Origin: Amoebidium appalachense
Lineage: Eukaryota; Ichthyosporea
Length of the DNA: 64,000 nt
Assembly: GCA_963693365.1 (NCBI GenBank)
Contig: CAVNZM010000014.1
Location: 6,696,001-6,760,000 of the forward strand
Reading direction: 5' to 3'
Position 1 is the first letter of the stretch. Every line of letters begins with the position of its first letter. The position numbers and the translations under genes were made by a program. The notes below the pieces were generated by a model. It ran no database searches. It was not told the origin of the DNA and worked only from the letters and a program-made list of their open reading frames with translations. This document shows, piece after piece, positions 11,952 through 25,010 of the stretch.

Positions 11952-12024
<73 letters not shown>

Positions 12025-12722
12025 TGAGAAATGCTTACGAAGTACATGGTTACAAAAAAAACCCTAGCGGTGACTGGGATGGTTGTGCACAGCCGTACAC
12101 ATGCAAGGTGAATGTGTGTGCACATCTTTTTCTTTCAACGCTGTGCAACACCCTGTGCGTGTATGTGTGTATATGTCTTCTTTCGTTTTTTCTACCACGT
12201 AAACAACCAAAACACTAACATCTGTGCCCCCCCCCCCCCCTCCCACCCCCCCCTCCCACCCACCACCACCACCAGCCCCCCCACCATGTCTGCAGCAACC
12301 AGTTACATCCCCACCGAGACATCACCCATTAACACATCCTCCCCCGTGCCCTTTGACGGTGAGTTCCCTATCCCCCCCCCCCCCCCCCCCCCCAACTCCA
12401 CCCCACCCCCCTCCCCCACCCCCCCTTTAACCACATGCACACGCACACGCACGCGCACCCCCATGGCTTGCTCTGCCTCCTAGCCTCGCACACGTAATCG
12501 TTTTTCCCCGTCCCCTTCATCTGCTCTTTTTGGGGTTTACACCACCACCACCATCCACACTCTGCACATGCACATGTGCTGTAATCGCCACAACCCCTAT
12601 TCAATTTACCTTTTGGTTATAGAGCAAACCCCCCCCCCCCCCCCCCCAAGCCATAATGCACAATTAGCTATACAGCAAACCCTTCCCCTCCTCCCCCCTC
12701 CCTCCCTCCCCCCCCCCTCCCC

Positions 12723-12754
<32 letters not shown>

Positions 12755-13199
12755 AAAAAAGAACAAAAAAAAGAACAAAAAAAAACAAAAACAAATGCAT
12801 ACTCGAGTGTGCCTATTTGCAAAATCTGCTCGTGTAGTCCCTAACCCATGCTACTACCCCCCCCCCCCCCTCCCTCCCCTCTTCTGCAACACTAACCCCC
12901 CCCCCCCCCCCCCCCCGGCGCCGCCTCACGCAGATGATGAGTTTGTAGTTGTGGATGATCCGAGTGCCGGTGGCCCCTCCCCTCCCTCTGGGCTCTACCC
13001 CCTCCCTCACCCCCCTCACCCCCTCCCTATCCCACCCACCTATCACCACCTACCCTTCCTTTGAGCGCGCCCGCGAAGTGACCTGCGAGATGGATACAGT
13101 CGAGGGGGATCATGACGTCATGTATCCCCCCATACCTCCCGCATCTGCCACTGCCCCTTCTGCCCCTCCCGACCTGCTTGCCTTTCAAGGTGTGTGGCT

Positions 13200-13252
<53 letters not shown>

Positions 13253-13736
13253 GGGGGGGGGGGGGGGGGGGATGGGGGGGATCTGTGGCGTTTGTTGGGG
13301 GGAGGAGGGTGGGGGGGGACCTGTAGCGTTTGTTAACTGTATTTCCGTGTTACGTTGTGTGACTCATCCAAATGGCAAGCTCTCTTTTCGGCTGTGATTT
13401 CGAGCTAACTGTGTGTGCTTGTGTGTATGTACAGTAAAGCCATTCGTTGATGGATGCTTGTTGAAAAAAGGTTCATTCGTGTGTACATATTTATTTGTGT
13501 TTTCTGTTTCACTTGCTCATGTGGATTTTATTTTGCCCCATCCACCCACCAAACCGCTTGCCAATGATCACTTATCCGCCTCACCCCCCCAACCACGTGC
13601 AGATGCGGAACTTTCTCGTCTCCGCCAGATGCTACTAGAACTGGGCTTCCGCGATGCAGCGCGCATTGACCGATATCTGAGTGAGTGCGGTGCGGACCTG
13701 GACACCGTGGTGGAGCGTTTGCTCGCCGACCAGTAG
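6761..13736 (+). CDS. p62/sequestosome-1-like autophagy receptor (PB1, coiled coil, ZZ, LIR, UBA)
   Basis: Exons: 6761-6850, 7329-7416, 8581-9453, 9881-10083, 10609-10707, 11653-11840, 12276-12358, 12934-12969, 13079-13189, 13603-13736. Phases agree throughout and give 634 residues. Residues 1-80 form a PB1 domain with a basic cluster (Lys7, Arg15-Arg16) and an acidic OPCA motif (YVDCDGDTVLIDS, 46-58). Residues about 85-330 are a highly charged coiled coil with tandem VERDVKEEYKRE-like units. A ZZ zinc finger spans 359-395 (C359, C362, C373, C376, C382, C385, H391, H394/395). A Pro/Ser-rich linker follows. Residues 541-550, DDDEFVVVDD, form a canonical LIR with Phe545 as core. A UBA domain (about 594-633) closes the protein. 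p62 family members bind ubiquitinated cargo through UBA, polymerise by PB1 and tether to ATG8 by the LIR. The NBR1 FW domain is absent. Exons 5, 8 and 9 are the least certain. Confidence 0.9.
8047..8101 (+). repeat. Poly-C then poly-T tract in intron 2 of p62-like gene
   Basis: A run of about 36 C is followed by about 19 T. A TG/GC-rich alternating region (7937-8035) precedes it. This is the one clear C-to-T junction in the window. Confidence 0.9.
11880..12023 (+). repeat. C19-A24 tract and G71 run in intron 6 of p62-like gene
   Basis: A C run (11880-11898) passes directly into an A run (to about 11922). After 30 bases comes an uninterrupted run of 71 G (11953-12023), the longest homopolymer in the window. 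Confidence 0.9.
13201..13271 (+). repeat. T51 followed by G20 in intron 9 of p62-like gene
   Basis: Fifty-one T are followed immediately by twenty G, the reverse complement of the C-to-A arrangement seen elsewhere. It lies 11 bases after the exon 9 donor. Confidence 0.9.
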
Positions 13737-14512
13737 AAATGGGTCGTTAAATTGTATGTGCGTTTAATGTTAAACTATTGCAGTATTGGTTGGGGTGTGA
13801 GTTGTGTGCAGGCCTATCAGTAGACATTCAAAAAAAAATTATTGTTTTTGTTTTTGACGATTATTGTTACCAGTAGAAAAGCGATTTTGTATTGTGTTTG
13901 CGTTCTAAGGTGTAATGTACATGATAATATGGTTGGGCATTCGGTATTTTTGTGTGTGTAGAGCTGTGGTGTGGCGGAAAATATATGGATACGCAAAAGG
14001 AAATACCTATGGATATGCAAAAGAAAAAATATATGGATGTATGCAAAAGGAAGTATGTAATTTATTCACCACTTTAACCCCCCCTCCCCCCTCCCCCCCT
14101 TGCGAACTATCGACACTTCTAAGCTCTTTGTCTTTTCCTAGCGAACTTCCATGTCTCTCGCTTTACACTATGAAGAATAAATCGTATTGCAACCTTTCCC
14201 ATTGCGTCATATTCATTATATCACTAGGCCCCAAAATTGTGTGTGTATTATTGTCAGGTCGTACTTACGTGTACGACCATATATGCAATTTTGCACCACG
14301 TTATCAATAGAAGCTTAACCAAAAATACGGATCTCCCCCCCCCCCCCCCCCCCCCCTCTCGCCGCTGCTGGACAGGGAACAATCGATGGTGTTTCTCAGG
14401 TCCACGGGCTTGTTTGCTGCAACACCAACCACTAACCTTTCTAAGCCGCCTGGGTGAAGGGTGGGTGGGTATGGGTGTTTGGGGAGGGGGTGGGGGGGGG
14501 GGGGGGGGTTAG
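13737..14512. other. p62-like 3' flank and spacer
   Basis: Contains the presumed 3' UTR of the p62-like gene, an AATAAA at about 14175 that could be a polyadenylation signal, and C and G tracts. Around 14350-14455 a frame (MVFLRSTGLFAATPT) could be an upstream exon of the 14513-14907 gene, but this is not well supported. Confidence 0.5.
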
Positions 14513-14907
14513 GGATGGCGGGGGATTGGGGGGGCCATGCCACCAGCACCCGCGCTTGACATGCAGCAGGGCCATGTGCCGCACATGCCCCCTGCACCCC
14601 ATCCAGGCCACATGGCTGGCCCCCACCGTGGGGCATCATGCCGCCTCAGCCCGGCCCTGCCTTCCCCATGCCTGGGCTACTGCCGCAGCACGGTCCCCAT
14701 CCTTACTTGGGCCATGTGGGCCAGCCCTCGGCTGGTGGGCAGTTCCCACCCCCTTCTCGTGCATCTGCTGTGCTGGGCCTGGCGTTGCCACCTGCTGGAG
14801 AGACGCAGCTGCAATGGCACGATCGAAAGCAAAGTAATCGTGGCCGCAAGTCTGCAGGCAGCCAATCAGGATCTCAGAGTAGTCAGAGTAGCCAAACTAG
14901 TGTCTAA
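14513..14907 (+). pseudogene. Pro/Gly/Met-rich terminal exon of an unrecognised gene, one frameshift
   Basis: An AG acceptor at 14511-14512 opens a frame with MPPAPALDMQQGHVPHMPPA and ends in a second frame with GETQLQWHDRKQSNRGRK and a Ser/Gln tail (SGSQSSQSSQTSV, stop at 14907). The two frames join if one base is restored in the GGGG run near 14628, where both have the same Pro/Gly/His/Met-rich composition. The tail with basic RGRK and SQ repeats resembles low-complexity C-termini of RNA-binding or splicing proteins, but no domain is visible and I do not recognise the gene. Upstream exons were not identified. A one-base assembly error in the G run is as likely as a true mutation. Confidence 0.45.
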
Positions 14908-15316
14908 TATTGGAATGTACACCAATGTAACGGATCTCATATGTGTTGTAGCGCTTCAAGTTATACCTGTTCTTCGTACAGTCATGTTAGGGGGGGGGGG
15001 GGGGGGGGGGGGGGGGCCTAGCTTTCATTCCGAAGTTTACTGTTAAGAATTAAAATTTAGAATCTGAGTAATAGTAAAGAGCCTTTGCACTTTTCTCTGT
15101 TTGTTAGTAATTCTTTGTGATCGAGAGTATGGTGTGTTAGACTACTGGTGTTAATGTGTCCTGGAAGGTGTATAATGTCTGCTGGCCGCAGTCAGTATTT
15201 ATTTTTAGGTATATATATTTTTAAATGTTGGCCGCTGGCCAATAAATAGCAATTAATAAACACACGATAAAGTCAACAGTGTGCCAAAAACTAATCCCCA
15301 GCGAGCGCACCCAGTG

Positions 15317-15430
<114 letters not shown>

Positions 15431-16296
15431 GTGCGTGCGTGCGTGCGTGCGTGTGTGCGTGTGTGCGTGTGTGTGTGTGTGAGTGTGTGTGTGTGCGTGT
15501 GTATGTGTGGTGTGGTGTGTGCGCGGCTTGTACATATGTACGTGTTCATGTGCACCTGTGTCGGACCGACGAAGTACATGAAAGTAAATTTTGACAGCAT
15601 CTCCCGGTGTGTTTGTGTATGTGTGCCAGTGCAGCAGGTGTGCCTTGTAACTGATAGCTTCGCCTTTTAACTTGTGTGTGTATATAGTAGAACACATAGA
15701 CACTTGCTGATCATTCGGATCGACATTAATATTTAATCTGTCGGTCCTCGGTTTTTTGAGTGAATGATGATCAAGTGTAAGAGCATTCACTTGGCAAGTA
15801 TTAATGTTGCAGAGGCTAGCTGCAGCTGCAAGCGTCGGATGCACACTGACAATTGTCTTTTCAGCGAGTCTAACCTGCAGGCTGCAGCTGCACACATATA
15901 GGGTTGTTATCTTGCGGCACATGCACGGTGATCGTTTCAGAGTAATAGAGTTCAGAGCAATGAAAATAATGAAAATAACTAAACTTTGTGACTGCTTTTA
16001 AATTTGCTGAGATCATACGTGGTGCAAGCTGCACTATGAACACATGTACAGTGCTAGTAATTAATACATTTTTGTTGCCTTCTGCAGGGTCACCGTAGCT
16101 ACGTCACGGCCTGCACTCAGGGGGGGGGGGGGGGGGGGGGGATGATTCGAAGGGGGTATAAATAAGAACATGCACCTAAAGGTCTTTCCCGTGGATCCTC
16201 CCCCCTCCCCCCCCCCCCCCCCCCCCCCCCCCCTCCCACCTCTCCCTCCCCTGGGGCCCCATACTATGATATCTAGGCCCAATATTATATGCCCCT

Positions 16297-16330
<34 letters not shown>

Positions 16331-16401
16331 TTCTCCGGATCCCCGGACCCCACTTCCCTACCCGGAGGCTCGAGAGCTCCCCCTTCCCCCCTCTCCCCCC
16401 C

Positions 16402-16434
<33 letters not shown>

Positions 16435-17725
16435 GGCTTACGGGGGCCCTTCTTCATTGAGGGGGAGGGGGTGGGGGTGGGGGGAGGGGAAGTGGAAGGC
16501 GGGGGTGGATGCATGTCAGCCTAGGTGAATTAAATTGTTTAACTCCAGTGTACAGGACTGGTCTGAAGGCTTAAGAAAACAACGAGGAAATGGGGTCCAG
16601 TGGAGGTGGTGGTGGTGTTCTGTGTGTGTGTGTACACGTGCACGTATGTGTGTGGTTTTTTTGGGGGGTGAGTGGTGGTGGTGGTGGTGGTGGTGGTCAC
16701 CGTGGTGGTGGTGTGTGTGTCTGGTGTGTGTGTGTGGGGGGGGGGGGGGGGGGGGGGGGGGGAGGGAGGGGGGGGGGGGGGGGGGGGGGGATAGAAAGAA
16801 AAACTCGCTCGTGGGTCACTGTTTTTCGTCACTGTATTTGTAACGGGCCGCTCATTTTATATAACTACTTTAAGTACACGTGTTCATTATCATATACAAT
16901 GGCCAAATATAGAAATTTTGGCGTCGAAGTTCTTGGAGCTAAAAAAACGTTTAAAAGGGGGAAATAATAGCTTGGCCCAAAATTTACCTTGCCATTTTTA
17001 GCGAATGTATTTTTTATTCATGAGTTCTAGTAATTCAATGAGTGCACGTGCCTGCCTCAGGCTGATCATGACAACTGCAACACACCATTCCTACATGGAT
17101 ATCAACCAAAAGAAAATAGTATCTACTGTGGTGGTCTCCTAAACCTTGTGCGGCATGCGCATACATGATATTACAGTGACACATGTGCATATTATTGTTC
17201 TGTACACCAGAGTGTGGTGCACGTGGCTGTTTTGTGCACATGCTACAATAGCAGCACGATCTCCCTAAACTCCATGTTTACACATCCCTCACCCTGGCTC
17301 TGCCTTGTCGGTGCTCCAAAACACACACACAAATCCCCCTAGACTCAGTGCCTGCACATGGTCGCATTCACGTGCAGGTCACGTGACACATGCAATGCCA
17401 TACTGCCGTCTACAGCAACAACCACGGCAGCATGTATACCGGCCCAGCACGAAATATACTTATCGGCAGCCCACTGAACTCGCCCATTCTCTCTTTTTCA
17501 TGTATGACCCTGCTTTTTTGTGAAATCACCCTTTTTGGCCTCCCAGTAGTGGATTTTGCAGGATTTGACTTCTTTGAGGTCCAAAAACCTCAAATTTTCC
17601 CCGGCGGGGCCGGGGAGGGAGAATTCAAAAATTGCCCGCTCCTGATATGGTACCCGGGCCGGACGGGGGGAGGGGGGAGGGGGAGAGGGGTTTACAGATT
17701 AATTTGTATTTGGGTGTGTGTGTGT

Positions 17726-17775
<50 letters not shown>
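17726..17775 (+). repeat. G50 homopolymer
   Basis: An uninterrupted run of 50 G directly after a short TG array. Confidence 0.9.
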
Positions 17776-17778
<3 letters not shown>

Positions 17779-18703
17779 GGAATTGGGGAAAACTGTGATT
17801 CAGGAGGGGGGACGACTGGGTAATGAGAGGGGAGCAACCTACACACTATTTCCTATGTGGGGGCACATGCACAAGCGCGTGCCTGCTCATTATTGATGCA
17901 ACAATGGGTCGTGTACTATATTTCTATAAAACAACTAAAAAAGTACTAATGTCGCAAAATCTCAAAAAAATTGTATGGACCAATAATTCGCGCGTCATGC
18001 AAATATTAGCCAAATATGGAAACTTGGGCGGAAAGTTTTGGCACGCAAAAAAAAGAAGTTTTTATTAAACACCTAAAGAAGTAGGATATGAATGCACAAG
18101 CCCCACACAGTTGTTTAGTGACACGTGTGTTATGCAGATTGAAAACACACAAGGTTCGCACAAAAACAGGGCACAGGTCAAAGCACAGAACACACAACGA
18201 CCGAACCGCTGCGGGCTGTTGCATTCACCAATTTTGTTTGTTCAACAAGCCTTCGAAGTTAGTTGCATATGCACAACAACCCCTCCAGGACACGGTACTG
18301 CATATCCACACACACGTGCCAAACACGTGTAAGCAATGATCATTAGGTCTTGGGACATGCATACATTTATATCTCAGATTATGTTGATTGTGCATGTGCA
18401 CATGTGCTAGAAGAGTTTGGTAAGTGGTCCCGCGACTGCCAAATTTGAGTTCCCAGCCATACAGTTTACTTAAAGGTACATATGCAACTTCAAGTAACTG
18501 AGGTACATAGCACACTCGGTATACACATCTAGTAGGCAATATACATAGCGGACAACGTGCTAAAATCAAAATGTGTCCCTAAGGATAGTAGGAGCTAGGC
18601 GCCATGTACAACGGTACATACCCCTGTGCCCCCCGCGCCCCCCTCCCCCCCTCTCTCCACCTTTCCCCCCCCCTTCATCCACCCACCTCTCCGTTACCCC
18701 CCC

Positions 18704-18735
<32 letters not shown>

Positions 18736-18746
18736 GGGGGGGGGGG

Positions 18747-18784
<38 letters not shown>

Positions 18785-19032
18785 GAGAGAGGGAGGGAGG
18801 GAGAGAAGGAGGGAGGAAATGCTGCCACGAGTTGGGGGGGGGGAAAGAGAGAGTGTGTGTGTCCGTCACAGTGTATATGCATGTTTGTGTGTGCGTGTGT
18901 GCGTATTTGTGTGTGTGTACACGTGTGGCGCGTGGTCACAAATTGGCATGTGTACGTAGCACGTCTAGCGGATCCACGTGCGAGGAATCTTCGTATTGTT
19001 ATGGATTTTGCTCTATTGTATGCACAACCACC

Positions 19033-20417
19033 CTATTCTGAATCTGATGAATCACAATTATAAACAATACAACTTGGTAGCCGCGTATCAGACATGTTTA
19101 CGGCCCTTTTTATAAACGTGTCCAAATCCTCCAGGCTGGGCACAGCATTCATGTCACGCATGCTGTGTACCTTACCCGTCTCTTTTTCGTTCATCGTCTT
19201 TGCCCTTCTCGACTGCACCACTTCGTGCTTTACAAGCAGGGTTACTTTCTTGTTCAATTCCTCCCTCTCTGCACGCCTTTTTTCTTCATCTCGCGCATCC
19301 ACAAGTGCCATACGCCAGTTTGCCGCCGACTTACGAGCAAGTTTCGGGTTTGGGCTCTGCAGACTTAACATAGAAATCGTGGATTGAACACGTTTCAAGG
19401 TTAGCTTTGGGGCCTCTTGTTGCTTGTTTGTACATTCCTCGATTTTGCCCTTGTCGTCAGTGCTTTCCTTGGAGGAGAAAGTGTGGAATCGAAGATCGTG
19501 AGACTGTGCTGAGTGAAGAAATCCTTTCCGCGGGGGGGGACTCTTTCTACGTCTGCAACCTGGGGAAAAGTCAGAAAAAACCGGATTTTGCTTCACGGCC
19601 CCCTTGTGTGTGTATGACTGTGTTTCAAGTTTCTCAATTTCTTCACTGGAGGGGGTCCTAGAGAACATGCTCATGGAAAAGCGAAGACCGAAAGACTTGG
19701 CCGTTTTGAGAATTCCCTCCAGGCCTAGGGGGCTGTGGCTGCCGGCGGACAGCTTGATGGGCATCTCCGACTTGCTGTAAGGGAACTGTTAGTACTTCTT
19801 CTCTGAGGATGGTTGTGGTTTCAGCATGAACGTGCACACCTCTAATTAGCAATGGAGAACCATCATGATATGTAGCCACGGGGCTTCGAATACAACACAT
19901 GAGTGGGGCTTTCGTTATTAGTCTTAATGCTAGATACTGTGTGACTATGAGGAGGCGTTTGCCTCCTCACTCTTCCTACCACATATACCCCCCCCCCCCC
20001 ATCCCCCCTCCCCTTCTCCTACCCTCCCCAATAGCACACAGGCAACGCATTCAAACGGTGCACAAATTTCACACGTTGAAAGTCTGGTACACACTTGTTA
20101 TTATTGATAGCTCAGTGTGTTTATGAGTACGCCATGTGGAGCCATTCGTGAGCAGAGGGGCAAGTGCATACTTTGTAACCACTGCCTGCGCAACAAAGAA
20201 GGAGGCATTCTGCGAAAGGTTTACTATACATAGGCCTTCGGAGCCCCGTGGCAAGGACTCGTTACAGAGAGCGAGCTAAAAGGTGTAGCTGGCGATCGAA
20301 TGACGATCGCAAAAAGCAAGCTATATTGACACCTGAGGTTCCCATTTATGTTCTAATGACCATGTCGTTTATGAATTTGAAGTTAGGTACTTACTTTGGC
20401 TTGTTGAGAGGGTCCAT
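19033..20417 (-). CDS. Orphan tandem family, copy A (apparently intact)
   Basis: Two exons on the minus strand: 20417-20395 (ATG to donor gtaagt) and 19774-19033, with phase 2 at the junction, giving 254 residues. Exon 1 encodes MDPLNKP, and the junction gives NKSEM. Shared blocks are TAKSFGLRFSMSMFSRTPSS (about 32-51), a basic linker with CRRRKSP, RVQSTISMLS followed by SPNPKLARKSAANWRMALVD, and a charged helix (EKRRAEREELNKKVTLL). The C-terminus has PSLEDLDTFIKRA and an acidic tail, DSSDSE. No signal peptide, membrane segment or known catalytic motif is visible. Basic and Ser/Pro content suggests a nuclear or phosphorylated protein, but this is inference. Copies B and C on the same strand share these blocks. 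I do not recognise the family. Confidence 0.75.
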
Positions 20418-20508
20418 TCTCTACCACCTGGCGAGTCCACAGCTTATCGATAGCTCTTATCGATACAATGTTTGTCAAATTCTGAACAGAAATGAGCGCC
20501 ACGTTCAG

Positions 20509-20553
20509 TTTATATACCGTGCGGCAGCAGTTGCGGCAGCAACAATGGAATGT
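20509..20553 (-). promoter_or_regulatory. Promoter block of copy A: TATA box and ACATTCCA element
   Basis: On the minus strand, TATATAAA (20516-20509) lies about 92 bases upstream of the ATG. ACATTCCA (20553-20546) lies 29 bases further upstream. Both elements recur at matching positions in copy B. ACATTCCA matches the M-CAT/TEAD consensus; the binding factor is inferred. Confidence 0.5.
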
Positions 20554-22912
20554 TCCCTTAACCAATGGATGAGGAAGGAACCCAAAAAATAGATAAAACC
20601 GGTTAGCCTACCGACGGCTCCGATGATTTTCAGGCCTCTTTCAAGTACCTAGCATGTGGTACATGCGTCAGCAGCTAATGTTTCTTTGTTTTCTCTTTTT
20701 TTCTCTTTTCATTTTTACATGCTTTATATGTAGTTAGCATGCGTGAAAAACACGGCGAGTGGACGTGGGTTTGGGAAACACTCAATAACCCCCCGGGACC
20801 ACTCTCCGGGGTTCTATATTAAGTTATAAATCCGTCTCTCAGATGCACGGAAATCAGTATGATATTGTGATCCGGTGCCTTGACTTTCTTTCGGAGCTAC
20901 CGATGCTTTTGTTTGTAGCCTCTGCTTACCCATAATATGTAGTAGGGGTGTCATATACTACGATGGCGCTCATTGTTGCCTAGCATGTACATATGTCACT
21001 GGCTGCATTTGATTGGCTGCGCTAGAAAACGCAGTAGGCCGTCGAATGTGGCTGGGCCTCCGGCAGTGTCCACGCAATAAAAAGTGTGTAAACCCCTATG
21101 AAAAGGTGAACTTGAGGTCAGGTGTAAAGGGTTTACAGTGTAAAGGTCGCATATATAGCCAAAATTTGTACATAACTAGGTTTTGATACCCTTTTTTAAT
21201 GTATATTGTGTGATTTCATTCCTTTTTTTTTTAAAAAAAAAGGCAGAGGATTCTCGTTTCTCTTTTTTTTTATTATAATTCAGTTACAGTGCGTGACAAA
21301 ACTGTGAAGCTCTGTGGCTGCACGTTGCCTTCATCAACGGATCAATAAAACCGAGTCAAAAGAAAAATAATTTCATAGAAATTATTCAAGCAAGCTCTCT
21401 GGTGATCCTAAAGGGATCACAACAACCAATCACAACCAAGAAAATTTATCCAGTGTACGTCACGCGGCGGGCCGGGCCAGGGGTCAGAAGCTCCTCCCAG
21501 AACTCATTACGCACTAGTGTTATAGTAACACTTCTGCAAATTATAGATGGTGGTTATGCTTTGTAAATGGACCGCTGTCGAGCTCGAGGTCGTCTACATG
21601 TATGTTATTCTACAGGAGGGGCGCTTCCGTACATGCTATGATAGCGCTAGCCTGTGTATCCGGTAGATCTCCGACGACCCAGATCACCGAACAGCCGAAC
21701 CCTGAGCTGGTTTGTCACGGTGGACTCAATTGCTGTCTACCAAAGTTCATGCATCACTGTGGCCACTGAGTCGCACACTTCGTGTGTCGTTATACGAACT
21801 CCAAGAAGTACATATGTGAGATATAGCCCGGCTATAAGTATGTAGCACTGGCAGTGCCAGGACACTCGAACTCCTACAATATGTGAATTGAGTATTATTT
21901 AATGCCCCTTCAAGGGTCACACGGACCCGCCGTGCACCGTGGAGACAGACAGCAACATACATACCTTTACTATATTTTAGAAACACGTGTAGAATAGCCA
22001 ATGTGTAAGTGTGTAACTTGGCAACGGATGAATCATAACATGAGTCACGATGCATCATGTGAGCGTAGCCCAATCGGCAATCGGTCATGAATTTAACACA
22101 TGATGTGCACCGCGTGACCATAACGTTGGCAGAAGGCTGCCACCATTTTGCCACAAGGATCTGATTCGAGTATAGACCGTTTTAAAAATGATTTTTTTCA
22201 AATTCTGCCTAACCTTATATGGCTCACCGGAATAATTCTTGTGATTGGTTGCGCCAAAAGCAAGGGCCAAGGTAAGGGCCGCTCAGGCGGTGACAGGCCA
22301 AAATCTCAGACCGACAGCCTCTCAAAAGCAGTTAAGCCCCGATTTTACTTAGAAAGTGGTTTTCGTCCATAAGAAAAAGTTTTAGGAAATAAAAAGACGC
22401 GCAAAATGATATAAGCTGTCGGGGTGCTCCGACAACGCCTACATCGCTAAAATCATCAAAACCCGTCTTGCAGAGCCTCTTACCACCTTGCCTCGAGGTC
22501 GATCGTCTATGATAGAATTATGGTTTTTGCCTGTTTTCGCTACGAAATATGCGCCGGACACCCCATGTTGCTAATACAAAAATTGCTTGTCGCTTTGTTT
22601 ATCAAATTATTTATTAATGGAGCAAAACCCCTTTTATATTCAAAATATTGATTTTAAGCATTATAAGCAGGTTTGGTATATGACCGCCGATTACTGAGCC
22701 CTTCATTTCGCCAGTTCGGCTGGCTGGATCTTCCTAGAGCGAAGCAAACACTTGAGATTCACAATTAGTAAATCTAAATTGGTCTATATTTATAAATTTT
22801 CATACGTAGTAGCACTATCAAGTAGTTGGCACGAATTCATTTTATCAATGACTGATCGATGATTGGGTTTTTTTTAACGTGTGTTGACATTGTGAGGGAA
22901 TGAACGGTTAGA

Positions 22913-23035
<123 letters not shown>

Positions 23036-23264
23036 GAGGGAGAGAGCGAGAGCCTCAGAGATTGATTGAGGGAGAGGTAGAGGCAGCAGCAGCAGCAGAA
23101 AGGGGGCCTGGGACTGCGATGCCATGAGATAGACTCTGAGCCTCTGGTCACGGGGAGACCATGAGAAGGGGGGCGGGGGGGGAAGATCTCAGATACTCGG
23201 ATCCGGAGCCTCAGAGAGAGAGAGAGCGGCTAGAATGTGTGTGTGTGTGTGTGCATGCGTGTGT

Positions 23265-23413
<149 letters not shown>

Positions 23414-23493
23414 GAGGGAGAGAGCGAGAGATAGAGATAGAGAGATTGATTGAGGGAGGGTAGAGATTGATTGAGGGAGGGGAGAGAGAGAGG

Positions 23494-24108
<615 letters not shown>

Positions 24109-24552
24109 AAGAGCTAGATCATGAGAGTGAGAGAGAGGAAGGGGAGAGAGAGGGGAGGGGGGGGAGGGGGGGGGGAGAGAAAGAGAGAGAGTCTGAGAGC
24201 CTGAGAGAGAGAGACGGAGAGTTGCCTGTGTGGACGATGGGGGGGGGGGGGGGGGGGGGGAGGGGGAGAGCGAAAAAATTCAGCAAAACGGTTCGGCGGG
24301 AACCATTCGCCTTAAACAGTAATTTCCGTTTCGCAAAACAGCCAGGGAGTAACGTTGAATTTCCAGGAAATTTTGAGTCAAAGGGAAAAGAATTTCATTG
24401 AAAGGCTTTATGATGGGCCGACAGTGACATTACTAGGGGAAAATAATTGGGAGATTTTTTTGTTTAATTTCAGAAGAAAACATTACCTGTATGGAGTGTC
24501 ATACAGGGGTGGTCTAAACTAGGCTTAAAGTTTCCGAAATTAACGAGGATGA

Positions 24553-25010
24553 AACCATGGAATTGCGGCGAGCGGGCTCCCGGCCATTCTCATATGAAAA
24601 ACAGGGTGTCATTGAGAGTGAAAAGGTAGCCGGAAAAAGGATGCGCTAGAGCTGTAATTTTTGCATGATAATTATGAAAATAGTGTTTTCTTCAAACGCT
24701 CAGTACAGAAAAATTATAACTCAATTGGTTCAGAGTCAGCGACCAAAAAACAACTGCCCCAAATCTAGTACGTTTTACATAGTAACAAACGTACCAGATT
24801 TGGGGCAGTTGGTTTTTTGGTCGCCACGGCTGAACCAATTGAGTTATAATTTTTCTGTACTGAGCGTTTGAAGAAAACACTATTTTCATAATTATCATGC
24901 AAAAATTACAGCTCTAGCGCATGCGTTTTCCGGCTACCTTTTCACTCTCAATGTAACCCTGTTTTTCATATGAGAATGGCCGGGAGCCCGGTCGCTGCAA
25001 TTCCATGGTT
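24553..25010. mobile_element. 458-bp foldback (long inverted-repeat) element
   Basis: Two arms of about 220 bases, 24553-24775 and 24788-25010, are near-perfect reverse complements around a spacer of about 12 bases. The outer ends are AACCATGG and CCATGGTT. The centre pairs CCCCAAATCT with AGATTTGGGG. The two arms give nearly the same open frame on opposite strands, as expected of a palindrome. No transposase is encoded. This fits a non-autonomous foldback or MITE-like element. Target-site duplications were not clear. Confidence 0.85.

Noticed and set aside
12934-13064. Continuous reading through exon 8 into LYPLPHPPHPLPIPP
   Set aside because: The frame stops before the next conserved segment. 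A 109-base pyrimidine-rich intron (12970-13078) restores phase to the UBA exon.
24665-24898. Pair of similar 68-codon proteins on opposite strands
   Set aside because: They are the two arms of the foldback palindrome read in each direction, not genes.
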